Source of the DNA: a virus
DNA length: 64,000 bases
Strand: one strand, 5' to 3'
IMG/VR virus record: IMGVR_UViG_3300044638_006750
Span: 124,001-188,000 of that record
The notes below the pieces were generated by a model, which ran no database searches, was not told the origin of the DNA, and saw nothing but the letters and a program-made list of their open reading frames with translations. A program made the translations under genes and the position numbers. Each line of letters begins with the position of its first letter. Position 1 is the first letter of the stretch. Below are positions 17,074 to 26,261 of this stretch, piece after piece.

Positions 17074-18943
17074 AACTACCTCCATTTTTCAAAAGTGTAC
17101 TTACAGTCATAACCTTATCTAACATTGCAACGCCTAAGATATCGAACTTGATAATACCTAAAGTTTCTAAATCTTGCATTTCCATGCCAGCTATTTGTTG
17201 CTTATTTTTGGTATCATAAACCATAGGACATATATTCCCTAGTTTTTGATCAGAAATAACAATGCCAGCCGCATGTTTGGATTGGTTAACTTTAGTTCCT
17301 TCTAGACGAATGGCTTGCTCAAAACGCATCGCTAGGGGACCAGACAGCACACCATCCTCATTAATATAACACCAATTCTTGAGTTTGTCAACATTATTTT
17401 CTAGAGACCACTGTATAATCGAGGCTTCTCCATATTCTTCTTTCATTTCTTGTAGTTCGTCTGCAATCTTAGCCTCGTCGGGTATATTTTTTGTGATAGT
17501 GTTCATTTCATCAAAAGTTATATCTCCGTATACTCTTAAAACATCCTTTAAAGCCCCTCGACCCTTTAGGGTGTTAAAAGTAATCATTTGGGACACATTT
17601 TCTGTACCATACCTATTTTTGATATAACCAATAACATCTTCTCTCTTATTAATTGGTACGTCAACGTCAATATCTGGCATAGAGATTCTATCCTTAGTAT
17701 TTCTTCCTGCATTATAAAATCTTTCAAAGATTAGATTATATTTTAGTGGATCAATACTAGTAATACCAATCAAATAGGAAACCAGACATCCGGCAGCTGA
17801 ACCTCGACCGGGACCGGGCAACCAGCCACTATCTCGCACAAAATTGACGATATCAGACACTATTAAAAAGTAGCTAGACAGACCAGCCCCCTGTAAAACA
17901 GACAGTTCGTATTTGATCCTTTCTGCATACATGTCTTGTTGTTCTTTGCTAATATTATTGCTAATTTTTTCTCTCCACCCATTTCTACACAACTGTCTCA
18001 GAAATTCATCAGGATCATTATTGATGCATTCGAATGGAGGCAGCATTGGTTTATGAGAGATATCGTAATCTTCACACATACTATCTATAAGGTTGGTATT
18101 ATCAACTTCTTCTTGTGTATGAATTTCATTCATCTCTTCTGGAGACAGAATATAATAATTATCCGATACAAAAAATGTTGACATTGGTACAGACTCATTA
18201 TTTACTATCTTTCGATTAATGTCTGTAAATGTTGTTTTTAGATTATTACAAAGAAGTATTCTCTGATCTATCGCGTCTTCTTTTTCTGAATAGTGAGCAT
18301 CGGGTGTGCAGATCACTTTGGTATTAGTCAGTTTACCCAATTCACGAATACAGTCTGTCAATATTTTTTGAGCGGGGTTATGGTTTTGATCCATAAGTTG
18401 TGCTTCAAGAAAAAAATTGTCATTGCCAAATGCATTCTTGAGTATGCCTATTTTTTCTATGCCTATATTTTTCCAGTCTGGAGAAATCTTATCATCTTCT
18501 AAAATATGGTTAGCAATATATGATCCCAGATGACCACAGAAACCAATCATATTTCCATCTAAAAATTCTGACAACTTATCTATACTAAGTCTTGGCTTAC
18601 GATAGAAGTAGTCTTCTCTATTTGATTCGGATATAATTCGTATTAATTTATGCCAACCGGCCAAATTTTTTGCTAAAACTAAGAAATGACTAGGAGATTC
18701 TTCTTTATTTTTTATAGAAGGATCCGAGTCTGAAATATATAGTTCGCATCCCAATATGGGTTTGATACCAGACTTTTTTAAGGTGGTATGGAACTGAACT
18801 GCTCCGGCTATGTTGCCATGATCAGTTAATGCACAAGATCCTACCCCTATTTTTTTACATCTTTCTGATATTTGTGATGGTTTACTTAATCCATCCAATA
18901 AACTATAGTGAGAATGAACGTGCAGTGGAATATAATTTTTCAT
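17066..18943 (-). CDS. dnaE: DNA polymerase III alpha subunit, N-terminal half with PHP domain (split gene)
   Basis: A 625-residue protein with the PHP domain (LHVHSHYSLLDG at the N-terminus, LTDHGN near 40, PDAHYS near 215) and the palm. Catalytic signatures are PGPGRGSAAG (about 376-385), PDIDVD (about 423-428, the first two catalytic Asp) and IIKFDILG near the C-terminus (third Asp). The chain ends about 20 residues later, where cellular DnaE continues into the fingers, which are encoded at 14573-16189. PHP metal-binding His residues are retained. The halves must assemble to give activity. It overlaps the nuclease gene upstream by 4 bases. Confidence 0.9.
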   Translation of the reverse strand: MKNYIPLHVHSHYSLLDGLSKPSQISERCKKIGVGSCALTDHGNIAGAVQFHTTLKKSGIKPILGCELYISDSDPSIKNKEESPSHFLVLAKNLAGWHKLIRIISESNREDYFYRKPRLSIDKLSEFLDGNMIGFCGHLGSYIANHILEDDKISPDWKNIGIEKIGILKNAFGNDNFFLEAQLMDQNHNPAQKILTDCIRELGKLTNTKVICTPDAHYSEKEDAIDQRILLCNNLKTTFTDINRKIVNNESVPMSTFFVSDNYYILSPEEMNEIHTQEEVDNTNLIDSMCEDYDISHKPMLPPFECINNDPDEFLRQLCRNGWREKISNNISKEQQDMYAERIKYELSVLQGAGLSSYFLIVSDIVNFVRDSGWLPGPGRGSAAGCLVSYLIGITSIDPLKYNLIFERFYNAGRNTKDRISMPDIDVDVPINKREDVIGYIKNRYGTENVSQMITFNTLKGRGALKDVLRVYGDITFDEMNTITKNIPDEAKIADELQEMKEEYGEASIIQWSLENNVDKLKNWCYINEDGVLSGPLAMRFEQAIRLEGTKVNQSKHAAGIVISDQKLGNICPMVYDTKNKQQIAGMEMQDLETLGIIKFDILGVAMLDKVMTVSTLLKNGGSYE

Positions 18944-19938
18944 TCAACGCTTCCTGGTGCCTTGTACTTTCCAACAGTATACCCTGGAACTGTGTATTCG
19001 TCAACTACAGCATCTATGCCTTTTAGCTCGATATCGTGCTTAACCTGTTCACACTTTGTCATAAAGGTATCTTTTTGACACAACTGATTATCTCTATATT
19101 CGATGATTGGCAAAACATTAGAGTCTTGAAAAGTGCTTTTCCCATAATGACAAAGCTTACTACACATCCAGCTCTTATTCAATTTAGGTCTTTTTGTTTT
19201 CTTTATAATTTCAAATTTTTCTCTTAGCATTGATTCTGTTTTGGGCATATCGGATTTATCAAAATGAACGCTAAAAGCTCCACCGTCGTTAATAAAAAAT
19301 ATAGTAACCATTACATGTTCAATATCTGGATATAGATTTTGCACAGCATAGTGGTATATCCTGAGTTGAGGATCATCTTCTAATTTTTCTTGTGTTTTTT
19401 CTTGTCCCGTGGCCCAGTTAAGTCTGCGACCTGTTTTCCAGTCTACAATTTCCAAAGTATTATCATTAACTTTTGTAATTAAGTCTATTGTTCCCTTTAT
19501 TCCTAAATTACCCTCAAGCACACCTTGAGATGTATTATACTTATATTTGGCCCAAGGTTTTTGTATTACTATATCAAAATGTTGTTCTGGACATACAATT
19601 TCTCTATTCCTGGGATCAAACATCCCATTATTATATAAGATTGCTTTATCAACCCATGTTCTACAGTCTTTGCGATCCTTGTCTGTCCATTTATGATGAT
19701 GAAACCTACTAGTGTAATAATCATATACTTGATTACTAATATCATCTAAATTATAATTAGAAATATCTACATTTCCAATAGTATCGTCTTCAAATACTTG
19801 GTTTTTATTCTGCTGATTTTGTTTGATCATAGCAAGTATTTCTAGTACCTTATGTACTATTGTACCTTTATCAGCTTTTTGATTACTTGGTCCACGATAA
19901 CCCAAAACATACTCAAAAAAATATTGCTGCTCACACAT
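18940..19938 (-). CDS. RecB/Cas4-like PD-(D/E)XK exonuclease
   Basis: A 332-residue product from the first ATG. Nuclease motifs are GTIVHKVLE (motif I His), GTIDLI and EIVDWKTG (Asp, Glu/Asp and Lys) and QLRIYHYA. Cys residues near the N-terminus (CEQQYF) and near 258-265 (CSKLC) are placed as in nucleases with an iron-sulfur cluster. The family normally has an S-x-S/Y-x3-C lead-in, and here the codons upstream of ATG read ITYFRSSSYNAHS in frame. The natural N-terminus therefore probably starts at the ATA at 19980, which overlaps the stop of the kinase gene as ATAA. A role in recombination-dependent replication or DNA degradation is inferred. Confidence 0.8.
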   Translation of the reverse strand: MCEQQYFFEYVLGYRGPSNQKADKGTIVHKVLEILAMIKQNQQNKNQVFEDDTIGNVDISNYNLDDISNQVYDYYTSRFHHHKWTDKDRKDCRTWVDKAILYNNGMFDPRNREIVCPEQHFDIVIQKPWAKYKYNTSQGVLEGNLGIKGTIDLITKVNDNTLEIVDWKTGRRLNWATGQEKTQEKLEDDPQLRIYHYAVQNLYPDIEHVMVTIFFINDGGAFSVHFDKSDMPKTESMLREKFEIIKKTKRPKLNKSWMCSKLCHYGKSTFQDSNVLPIIEYRDNQLCQKDTFMTKCEQVKHDIELKGIDAVVDEYTVPGYTVGKYKAPGSVE

Positions 19939-19976
19939 CGAATGAGCATTATAGGATGAGCTTCGAAAATATGTGA

Positions 19977-20615
19977 TTATAATTGGAGTATTCCTTTATC
20001 TAAGAGAAATTTATAAATAGCTTGATTTTTTTCTTCTATGGATAGCTGAGAATTATTAAGAACTAAATCAAACTTTGACCAGTCATAGAAACATTGGTCT
20101 AAAGCAGACTCGCTATCGGAATTGGATTGAAAAGGATCCTTGGTTAGCCTTATGACAAGCCCATTGTTATTTTGTATAGTCTCAACCTCATTGGGAAATC
20201 TACAATCTGCTACTAAGGCCACATCTACATTTTCTGATTTGATTTTATTAATAGTAGCGGCTGACCAGACATCTTTTTTCATTTGTCTGAATATTGATGT
20301 TCCTACAAATTCCATAACTTGTCTAGCTGTCATAAATCCACTCTCGTGGTAATCTTTCATTCGTGTCCATGTAATATTGTACTCCGGCATATCTTTCCAG
20401 CGTAAAGACGTAAGAGTATTCTTGTCTTCGTCTGTACCATAGCATTGTTCATATGTTAGCCCCAATATATTGATACATATATCTTGTTTTAAAGGATCTG
20501 CAAAGCTGTATATTTTGCATGAAAGGTTGGGCTGATATTGTCTGATTACCAATTGAATATAATCACATGCTGTACTCTTACCAGACTGTTTTCGTCCCGC
20601 TAATGCTATGATCAT
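19977..20615 (-). CDS. deoxynucleoside monophosphate kinase
   Basis: A 212-residue P-loop kinase of the T4 gene 1 type. The Walker A loop is LAGRKQSGKST (residues about 4-14), followed by YSFADPLKQDI, the substrate-side FADPLK element, and RQVMEFVGT, then VADCRFPNEVE near 137-147. It phosphorylates dNMPs for phage DNA synthesis, complementing the reductase, dUTPase and dCMP deaminase encoded downstream. It overlaps the primase stop by 4 bases. Confidence 0.85.
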   Translation of the reverse strand: MIIALAGRKQSGKSTACDYIQLVIRQYQPNLSCKIYSFADPLKQDICINILGLTYEQCYGTDEDKNTLTSLRWKDMPEYNITWTRMKDYHESGFMTARQVMEFVGTSIFRQMKKDVWSAATINKIKSENVDVALVADCRFPNEVETIQNNNGLVIRLTKDPFQSNSDSESALDQCFYDWSKFDLVLNNSQLSIEEKNQAIYKFLLDKGILQL

Positions 20616-21781
20616 TGTATACTCGCTATTTGTGGTATTATTTCTTTCTTTATTTCATCAACAGATAGTTCACCAACATCGGAGCCGGTGAATTTTGGAC
20701 AATATATTCTATAGATTTTACGACATTTTTCTGTAATTTGTTTTACAGCCTTTTGTCCAGCCTCATCGTTGTCCATTAGAAGTATTATATTCATAGCTCC
20801 CGATGAATCAATCAGTAGTTTCTGCTTATCGCTGAGAGAAGAACCAAAAATGGCTACACTATTATGTATACCGGCTTCTTCTAATTTCCATACATTCCCT
20901 GGGCTTTCTACAAGAATAATATTTTTAGTTTTCTGAATATGGTCTTTTGCAAACCAGAAATTATATAGATGCTCTTGGGATTTGAATCCAAAATTATGTT
21001 TCCACTTGCAATATTTCCATGATTCTTCTTTGTCTGGACAAGAAACGGATGAGGCATGGTAATGCTTGCATTTATTACAGCAATCGAATATGCTTCTTCC
21101 TGTGCATCCGACAATAGACTTTCCATCTAGAGAATATATAGGTACTACTACTCGATTGTGCATTTCTTTACCTGGAGTAGCACATAAGCCTACATCATAT
21201 TTAGTCAATATCTCTGACGTATATCCTCTTTGAACATAATATGTAGCTGGTATCTGTAGAGATTGTCTAACCTGAGATCGTGTAACTGTGGACAAAGGAT
21301 TATTGTCTACTTTATTGGTTTTAACATTTTCTACTATTCTTGTAAATGTTGTTTTTTCAGCATCTGATCTGGATATTTTAATATCTTTTAGAGACTTATT
21401 AAGTAGCCCAAGACAAAATTCTACAGCTTCTTGAAATGACGCAGTATTGTCTCCGTCTTCTTTCCACTCATATTTTGATCTGGATAATACACCTCTGACA
21501 AAACCAATGATAGAACCTTTGAAAATCTGATCGCAATTATGCGTTCTACACTTCCAATTGCCTCTATAATAGTCTCCGGTATGATATATGTTCACCGCGG
21601 ACATATTATCTCCACCGTGTATAGGACATGACATTGTAACCATCTTATTGGTTATTTTATAATCAGTATCGGGAATATCGAGGGCTATCAATAAATCCTC
21701 TATATTATCACAAACCTGATCACAAATCACCTTAAGTTTGTTTTGGTCATACGAACGGAATTTCTGTGTCATTGTTTTCAT
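20612..21781 (-). CDS. DnaG-type DNA primase
   Basis: A 389-residue primase. An N-terminal zinc-binding domain (CPIHGG about residue 52 and WKCRTHNC about 78) is followed by an RNA polymerase-type core with VVVPIYSLDGKSIVG and a TOPRIM domain: ILVESPGNVWKLEEAGI (acidic E-S) and ILLMDNDEAGQKAV (D-x-D). An extra Cys cluster (CCNKCKHYH with C-x11-C) sits between core and TOPRIM. It primes lagging-strand synthesis with the helicase encoded just upstream. The start overlaps the helicase end by 35 bases; an ATG 9 bases in is also possible. Confidence 0.88.
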   Translation of the reverse strand: MKTMTQKFRSYDQNKLKVICDQVCDNIEDLLIALDIPDTDYKITNKMVTMSCPIHGGDNMSAVNIYHTGDYYRGNWKCRTHNCDQIFKGSIIGFVRGVLSRSKYEWKEDGDNTASFQEAVEFCLGLLNKSLKDIKISRSDAEKTTFTRIVENVKTNKVDNNPLSTVTRSQVRQSLQIPATYYVQRGYTSEILTKYDVGLCATPGKEMHNRVVVPIYSLDGKSIVGCTGRSIFDCCNKCKHYHASSVSCPDKEESWKYCKWKHNFGFKSQEHLYNFWFAKDHIQKTKNIILVESPGNVWKLEEAGIHNSVAIFGSSLSDKQKLLIDSSGAMNIILLMDNDEAGQKAVKQITEKCRKIYRIYCPKFTGSDVGELSVDEIKKEIIPQIASIQ

Positions 21782-23207
21782 TTGATGTGTCTACCACAAA
21801 TCCATCTTGGTTATTACTGCGAGTATTATTGATTTCTAACTTAGTTTTACCTTCGGTTATTTTAGCACACCAGCCCTTCATGTGACAATTGATATAGTCA
21901 TTGTCATCCAATCCTCCACCATGTCTACTAATAAGTGGAACTAATTTTCTATTGCCGTTTGTTGGCCCATCCTCCGCTATTTCCTCATCAGACTTACGCT
22001 TAAATATTGTAAAATTGCTACATAGCCATATGATTCTATCCGATCCAGATGCCGTGTCTGTAGATTCTTTGGTGATACCATCTCTATTAAGCTGTATAAA
22101 TGAGACAATAGGCACTTTGTATCTAACAGCAAAATTATGTAAACTTGTCATCATAAATCCTAGCACTTGGTATTCTTTCATATCTTGAGATATACCAGCA
22201 GAATCCATTAATTTCAAATAATCATAAAATATTACACATTCCTTAGCTGTACCGTCCGCATTCAGGCCAACCTCTTTAACCAACCATCTACGCATAATAG
22301 ACAATTGATCTTCAAAAGGTTTACCGGCTATGCTTTTATAATAAAGTTTTGCATTCTTTAAAGCTTCTGTAGCCTTAGATATTTTTAGTTTCTTATCATT
22401 AGATTCTGCAAATTGTCCTGTTTCAATAGCATTGATTTCTATTTCTGTCATCATAGCTAAGAGCCTATGAATATGATCTTCTTTGTTCATTTCTGTATCC
22501 ATATTTAATACAGGAATACCTCTTAGAGCAATATTCGCACCCATATTATCGGATAGCAGCGTTTTACCGGTTTTGGGTCTTGCGGCTATAACATTAACCG
22601 TTCCTCTTCTTAATCCTCCGCCGATAGATTGATCATAGATAGGGAAACCAGTAGGAATACCAACTTGATCCACTTTGTTGAGTTCAAGCTGTTCGACATA
22701 CTCTTCTAGAGAATGTCCTATTTTTTCTGGCGCTCCGTCGCTATCTGCGAGCAATGAAGAAAAGTTAAATATACTATCTTCAGCTATACCTATAATAGAA
22801 GAAATAGGTTCATTACCAGTTACATCTAAGATTTTCTCTTGTGTAAGTTCCAGCTGTTTTCTAAGAAGCCTAGCAATTTCTAGCTTACGGATTTTAGCAG
22901 CAAATTTTCTGACATTATCCAGACTGACAGGAAAATCTATAATAGCTTTTAAATGTTGTGTTTCCTCTTTTTTGCTCAGAATATTGGCAACCCCAATCTC
23001 CTGAGCAATCGAGTATATAGACGCTATATCTATAGTCGATTGTTGATTATCACACAATGTTTTTAAACACTTATAGATGATACTATTACTATCTATGGTA
23101 AATGATGTATCCTGGAGAATATCAGCAACATCAAGGTAAGCATCTTGACCATAAGCACATATACCAGCTAATACAGCTCTTTCTGCTGCGGGATCTGCCA
23201 AAATCAT
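21747..23207 (-). CDS. DnaB-like replicative helicase
   Basis: A 486-residue hexameric helicase. The N-terminal DnaB domain (MILADPAAERAVLAGI) precedes the RecA-like core: TGFPIYDQSIGGGLRRG, Walker A IAARPKTGKTLLS (about 207-219), NMDTEM, Walker B CVIFYDYLKLM (about 322-332) and SFIQLNRDG. The length fits the DnaB family. It unwinds the phage fork and would bind the neighbouring primase. A 3-base gap separates it from the gene before it. Confidence 0.9.
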   Translation of the reverse strand: MILADPAAERAVLAGICAYGQDAYLDVADILQDTSFTIDSNSIIYKCLKTLCDNQQSTIDIASIYSIAQEIGVANILSKKEETQHLKAIIDFPVSLDNVRKFAAKIRKLEIARLLRKQLELTQEKILDVTGNEPISSIIGIAEDSIFNFSSLLADSDGAPEKIGHSLEEYVEQLELNKVDQVGIPTGFPIYDQSIGGGLRRGTVNVIAARPKTGKTLLSDNMGANIALRGIPVLNMDTEMNKEDHIHRLLAMMTEIEINAIETGQFAESNDKKLKISKATEALKNAKLYYKSIAGKPFEDQLSIMRRWLVKEVGLNADGTAKECVIFYDYLKLMDSAGISQDMKEYQVLGFMMTSLHNFAVRYKVPIVSFIQLNRDGITKESTDTASGSDRIIWLCSNFTIFKRKSDEEIAEDGPTNGNRKLVPLISRHGGGLDDNDYINCHMKGWCAKITEGKTKLEINNTRSNNQDGFVVDTSNENNDTEIPFV

Positions 23208-23210
23208 AGT

Positions 23211-23705
23211 TTATCCTATTTTGCTATGAGAACTCATCAATTTAATTTTTTGAATAGACAGAAGAATATCCGACAGATTTTTTATATTTCCTGCAAGATA
23301 TTGAAGTCTGTCACTTCTTTGTTTCGCATACTTTCTAATCTTATTAAGAGCTATCGCCTTGTCATTATTTTTTATGGCCTGTAAAGACTTCTCTAAATAC
23401 CCGTACCCTTTATAATTATTGACCTCATCTGCGATAACATCCTTAATAGTCTCTTCTGCCCAATTGTATCTGGCTATTTCTCTATTAATAGTTCTTTGTA
23501 CATGAAATGAGAACTGACCTAATCTATAAGCTATCTGAGCACAATCTTCTGGAGTTAGTTTTTCCAACATATCCCTATTCATTGTAAGATAGTTTTGTAA
23601 TTCTGTCTCCTCAAAGATATTCGGCCTATACTTTTCTAAGCCTATGGAATTTTCATATTCATCTAATATGTTATCCCATGATTCAACCTGTTCTTTTGTA
23701 TTCAT
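23211..23705 (-). CDS. helical protein, possible recombination mediator
   Basis: A 164-residue all-helical protein without a motif I can name. The second half (NYKGYGYLEKSLQAI, then IRKYAKQRSDRLQYLAGNIK) resembles in pattern the helical C-terminal part of UvsY-type mediators, and the gene lies between the recombinase and the helicase, where a mediator or helicase loader would be expected. That assignment is a guess from context. Confidence 0.5.
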   Translation of the reverse strand: MNTKEQVESWDNILDEYENSIGLEKYRPNIFEETELQNYLTMNRDMLEKLTPEDCAQIAYRLGQFSFHVQRTINREIARYNWAEETIKDVIADEVNNYKGYGYLEKSLQAIKNNDKAIALNKIRKYAKQRSDRLQYLAGNIKNLSDILLSIQKIKLMSSHSKIG

Positions 23706-24105
23706 CCGTTATCCTTTGTTCCCATTGATCTACTGTCTCATTAAATGGTAGTTCTATGTATTTGATATCATTTTTGTAACACCATTCCACCTTTTCTCTA
23801 TCTCTCTTCTTGTGTTTCATAAACCCAAGCTGATTAGAGTGATAGTGTGCTACAAATTTATAGTGCTGCTCACCATGTACCTCTATACAGAATTTGATTA
23901 GAGGCAAGTAAAAATCGAGAAACAGAGTTTCTGACTTTCGTAGTATTATAGGCACTTCCTCCAGCACAACCAAGGTCGGGAAAATGTTCTTGATCAGCGA
24001 TCTGGCTTGCATGTGTAAATTAGATTTATTGGTTAATTTACTATGAGCCATATTTCCAATCAATTGCCAATTATGAGTGTTATCATCTAGATCTTTTATT
24101 AGCAT
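23683..24105 (-). CDS. PD-(D/E)XK-like endonuclease
   Basis: A 140-residue protein. LFLDFYLPLIKFCIEVHGEQ gives a D-x(n)-E-x-H nuclease core, followed by KKRDREKVEWCYKN and KYIELPF, as in VSR-like nucleases and the EDxHD family. The N-terminus lacks DNA-binding repeats, unlike the homing-endonuclease-like protein at 7110-7913. It overlaps the recombinase gene by 7 bases and the next gene by 23, so it is an established operon member. It may process recombination intermediates. Confidence 0.65.
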   Translation of the reverse strand: MLIKDLDDNTHNWQLIGNMAHSKLTNKSNLHMQARSLIKNIFPTLVVLEEVPIILRKSETLFLDFYLPLIKFCIEVHGEQHYKFVAHYHSNQLGFMKHKKRDREKVEWCYKNDIKYIELPFNETVDQWEQRITDEYKRTG

Positions 24106-25118
24106 TTTATGCCCATCATATTTTTCACTTCTCCATAAAGTTTGTCATAAACTTCTGGATGTTCCAATAGGTATAGTCTTACTTTTTCTACACCCTGAAA
24201 TTTGGGTTTGGTGTCACCATCGACAAAATCTAAAGTATACCATGCACCACCCTTATTAATCAAACCCATATCCGAAGCTAAAACAATTAGCTCTGTTTGC
24301 TTATCAATACCCTGCCCGTATCTTAGATATGATGTAATAGTACCGCCGGGAGGACCGAGAGCAGAACATACCACTTGCCAAGTAATTTCTTGACCGATTT
24401 GATTACCATCACTACCCAGTGTCCATGCACTAAATGATTTTGCTCTAAGTTTTATATCTGTTTGATATGCTATTGCCTGCCCAGACTTTTCTTTAAACTC
24501 AGCACCATAACCAGTGGGATTTCCCATCAAGTGTGTAATACCTATAACAATATTTTTATTTACTGGTATAACATTAGCTACTTTACGACAAAACTTAGCC
24601 AATAGTTTTGCTCCGTCCGCTCTTTGCATTTTATCCATATCAGATGTTATTTCTGCTTCTGTACACAATGCAGAATATGAGTCTATAATTAGAACACATC
24701 CAGGTTCTTCGTTAATAATTCTTTCTGCAATCTGTAAGTACTCTTCAGCATGTAATATTTTACCCTGTTGAGAACCTATAATATCAAATCTAGATAAATC
24801 AAGGCCGGGTATACCCTCTAAATCTCTTTTCTTCAATCTACCTTCGATGTTTAGATAGTACACATGTCTAGGTTTTTTAAGATCTCCCTGATACTCTTTC
24901 TTTTGTGCTGTAGCACAAAACGAGAGAGAGGTTGTAGTTTTGCCGCATTTGGGTTGTCCAGTTAAAACAACAAAGCTACCCTCTGGGATGCCTCCATTTA
25001 AAATAACGTCGATGGCTGGACTCACAGGGATCACTATTGATGTTTTGTCTACTACAGCACTAGCCGACAAGATGATGTCCGAACCAAAATCTTTAATTAC
25101 CCCTTCTTTAAGTCCCAT
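24099..25118 (-). CDS. uvsX: RecA/UvsX-like recombinase
   Basis: A 339-residue recombinase. Walker A is VLTGQPKCGKTTTS (about 51-64), Walker B CVLIIDSYSAL (about 136-146), and loop 2 includes GITHLMGNPTGYG and KSGQAIAYQTDIKLR, as in UvsX-type phage proteins. It forms filaments on single-stranded DNA for strand exchange and recombination-primed replication. It is shorter than RecA at the C-terminus but the catalytic core is complete. It overlaps its upstream neighbour by 11 bases. Confidence 0.88.
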   Translation of the reverse strand: MGLKEGVIKDFGSDIILSASAVVDKTSIVIPVSPAIDVILNGGIPEGSFVVLTGQPKCGKTTTSLSFCATAQKKEYQGDLKKPRHVYYLNIEGRLKKRDLEGIPGLDLSRFDIIGSQQGKILHAEEYLQIAERIINEEPGCVLIIDSYSALCTEAEITSDMDKMQRADGAKLLAKFCRKVANVIPVNKNIVIGITHLMGNPTGYGAEFKEKSGQAIAYQTDIKLRAKSFSAWTLGSDGNQIGQEITWQVVCSALGPPGGTITSYLRYGQGIDKQTELIVLASDMGLINKGGAWYTLDFVDGDTKPKFQGVEKVRLYLLEHPEVYDKLYGEVKNMMGIKC

Positions 25119-25527
25119 TGTCTATGTCCTCTAATTTAGATAGTATATTTGATTTACCTTTGATGTTTTGTCTATGAGAAATATTATCTTTTCTCTCTAG
25201 ATTTTTTGTCAAAGTATTGTTTTCTTTCTCTAACATCGACGCCTCTTGTTCAATAATAGGAACCAGATGCGGCGCTCGCAATGAATAGATTTTTTCACAC
25301 TTTGGATTCTTCAAAGCTCTAATCACAGCTTTTTCACCATACTTTTTAATTAATTTATTAGCACTAGCTATTTGATTTCTAAAAAATCCTGCCCACACTT
25401 TATTAGTCCAGAATCTATGATGAAGATCCTGCTTATCCATCTTAGCCTTTTTCTCGCAAATCATTTCTGTAATATATTGGGCGGCAGAAACAAATTTGTC
25501 ATTCGAGTATCTTGATGGGTATTTCAT
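25108..25527 (-). CDS. hypothetical protein, probable DNA-associated
   Basis: A 139-residue basic protein. The N-terminal two thirds are helical (FVSAAQYITEMICEKKA, FWTNKVWAGFFRNQI), and ALKNPKCEKIYSLRAPHL precedes a charged coiled tail. It lies directly upstream of the recombinase in the same operon. Function unknown; a replication or recombination accessory is plausible from position alone. Confidence 0.55.
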   Translation of the reverse strand: MKYPSRYSNDKFVSAAQYITEMICEKKAKMDKQDLHHRFWTNKVWAGFFRNQIASANKLIKKYGEKAVIRALKNPKCEKIYSLRAPHLVPIIEQEASMLEKENNTLTKNLERKDNISHRQNIKGKSNILSKLEDIDNGT

Positions 25528-25880
25528 TGTTTTTTATCAAAAATTTCCTTACTGGCTTTTGCCATTGATTTCTGTAGATGATCATCAAATATTCCTATAA
25601 ACCTATCATAGTCTTCTTTGACCGGAAGAGGGATATAGAAATTTTTTTCTACAACTTTAGACGTTTTGACTGATTGCCCTTTTTCATTAACAGACAAAAC
25701 TTGGAATACTACTTTTGCTAAAATCTCATGCTGGTAGTCTGTGTGTTTCTCTTGATCTTCAAACAGTTCTCCATATGAACCCCTAAAATAGTCTTCTGCT
25801 TCTTTAGTTTTAGCGGAAACTAAATCTTCTATTATTTTATCTATATGCTCTTGGTCGGTATTTTCTGGTATATCTGACAT
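25524..25880 (-). CDS. hypothetical protein
   Basis: A 118-residue acidic protein. The N-terminal half is helical and the middle forms strands (HEILAKVVFQVLSV, KVVEKNFYIPLP). No motif recognised. It overlaps the next gene by 4 bases within the replication operon. Confidence 0.55.
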   Translation of the reverse strand: MSDIPENTDQEHIDKIIEDLVSAKTKEAEDYFRGSYGELFEDQEKHTDYQHEILAKVVFQVLSVNEKGQSVKTSKVVEKNFYIPLPVKEDYDRFIGIFDDHLQKSMAKASKEIFDKKQ

Positions 25881-25883
25881 ATT

Positions 25884-26258
25884 TTATCCTGGAGATGTTG
25901 CGCAGTTATTACATTTGTATCTGTCTGTAGAGTCTACAACATTTTCACTAACCATTTCAGATTTGCCACATACTCTGCATTTAACTTCGACGAAGTTGAC
26001 AGGTCTGTTTCTCATGGTTGGAGGATATTTTGCTAATTTTTTATCTATAGCCACATCTTCTTGATGCATCTTAGCTTCTGGCATATCTGTAAATTTATTA
26101 ACTCTTTTAGTTTTGGTGTTAAATTTTCTACTAGTATCTTTTATAGGGTCGTCTACTCTTGGAGTTTCTGTTTCTTCCTCATCAGATATTAGAGACGATA
26201 ATAAAGATATTAGTTCTTTGATCTTTTTTGGGTCTTTAGATAATTTATCAAGATCCAT
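25884..26258 (-). CDS. zinc-ribbon protein
   Basis: A 124-residue protein with a disordered, charged N-terminus and a C-terminal zinc ribbon: VKCRVCGK and YKCNNC about 25 residues apart. Such ribbons bind nucleic acid or partner proteins. It is one of several zinc-ribbon proteins in the window; specific role unknown. Confidence 0.65.
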   Translation of the reverse strand: MDLDKLSKDPKKIKELISLLSSLISDEEETETPRVDDPIKDTSRKFNTKTKRVNKFTDMPEAKMHQEDVAIDKKLAKYPPTMRNRPVNFVEVKCRVCGKSEMVSENVVDSTDRYKCNNCATSPG

Positions 26259-26261
26259 AAA

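Noticed and set aside
14573-18943. Split intein at the polymerase break.
   Set aside because: No intein-type ends (Cys/Ser at the N-splice side, HN then Cys/Ser/Thr at the C-splice side) are visible, and the C-half begins with a different sequence.
23683-24105. Homing endonuclease call for the small nuclease.
   Set aside because: It lacks NUMOD or helix-turn-helix parts and is firmly embedded in the operon, so a replication or recombination nuclease is more likely.
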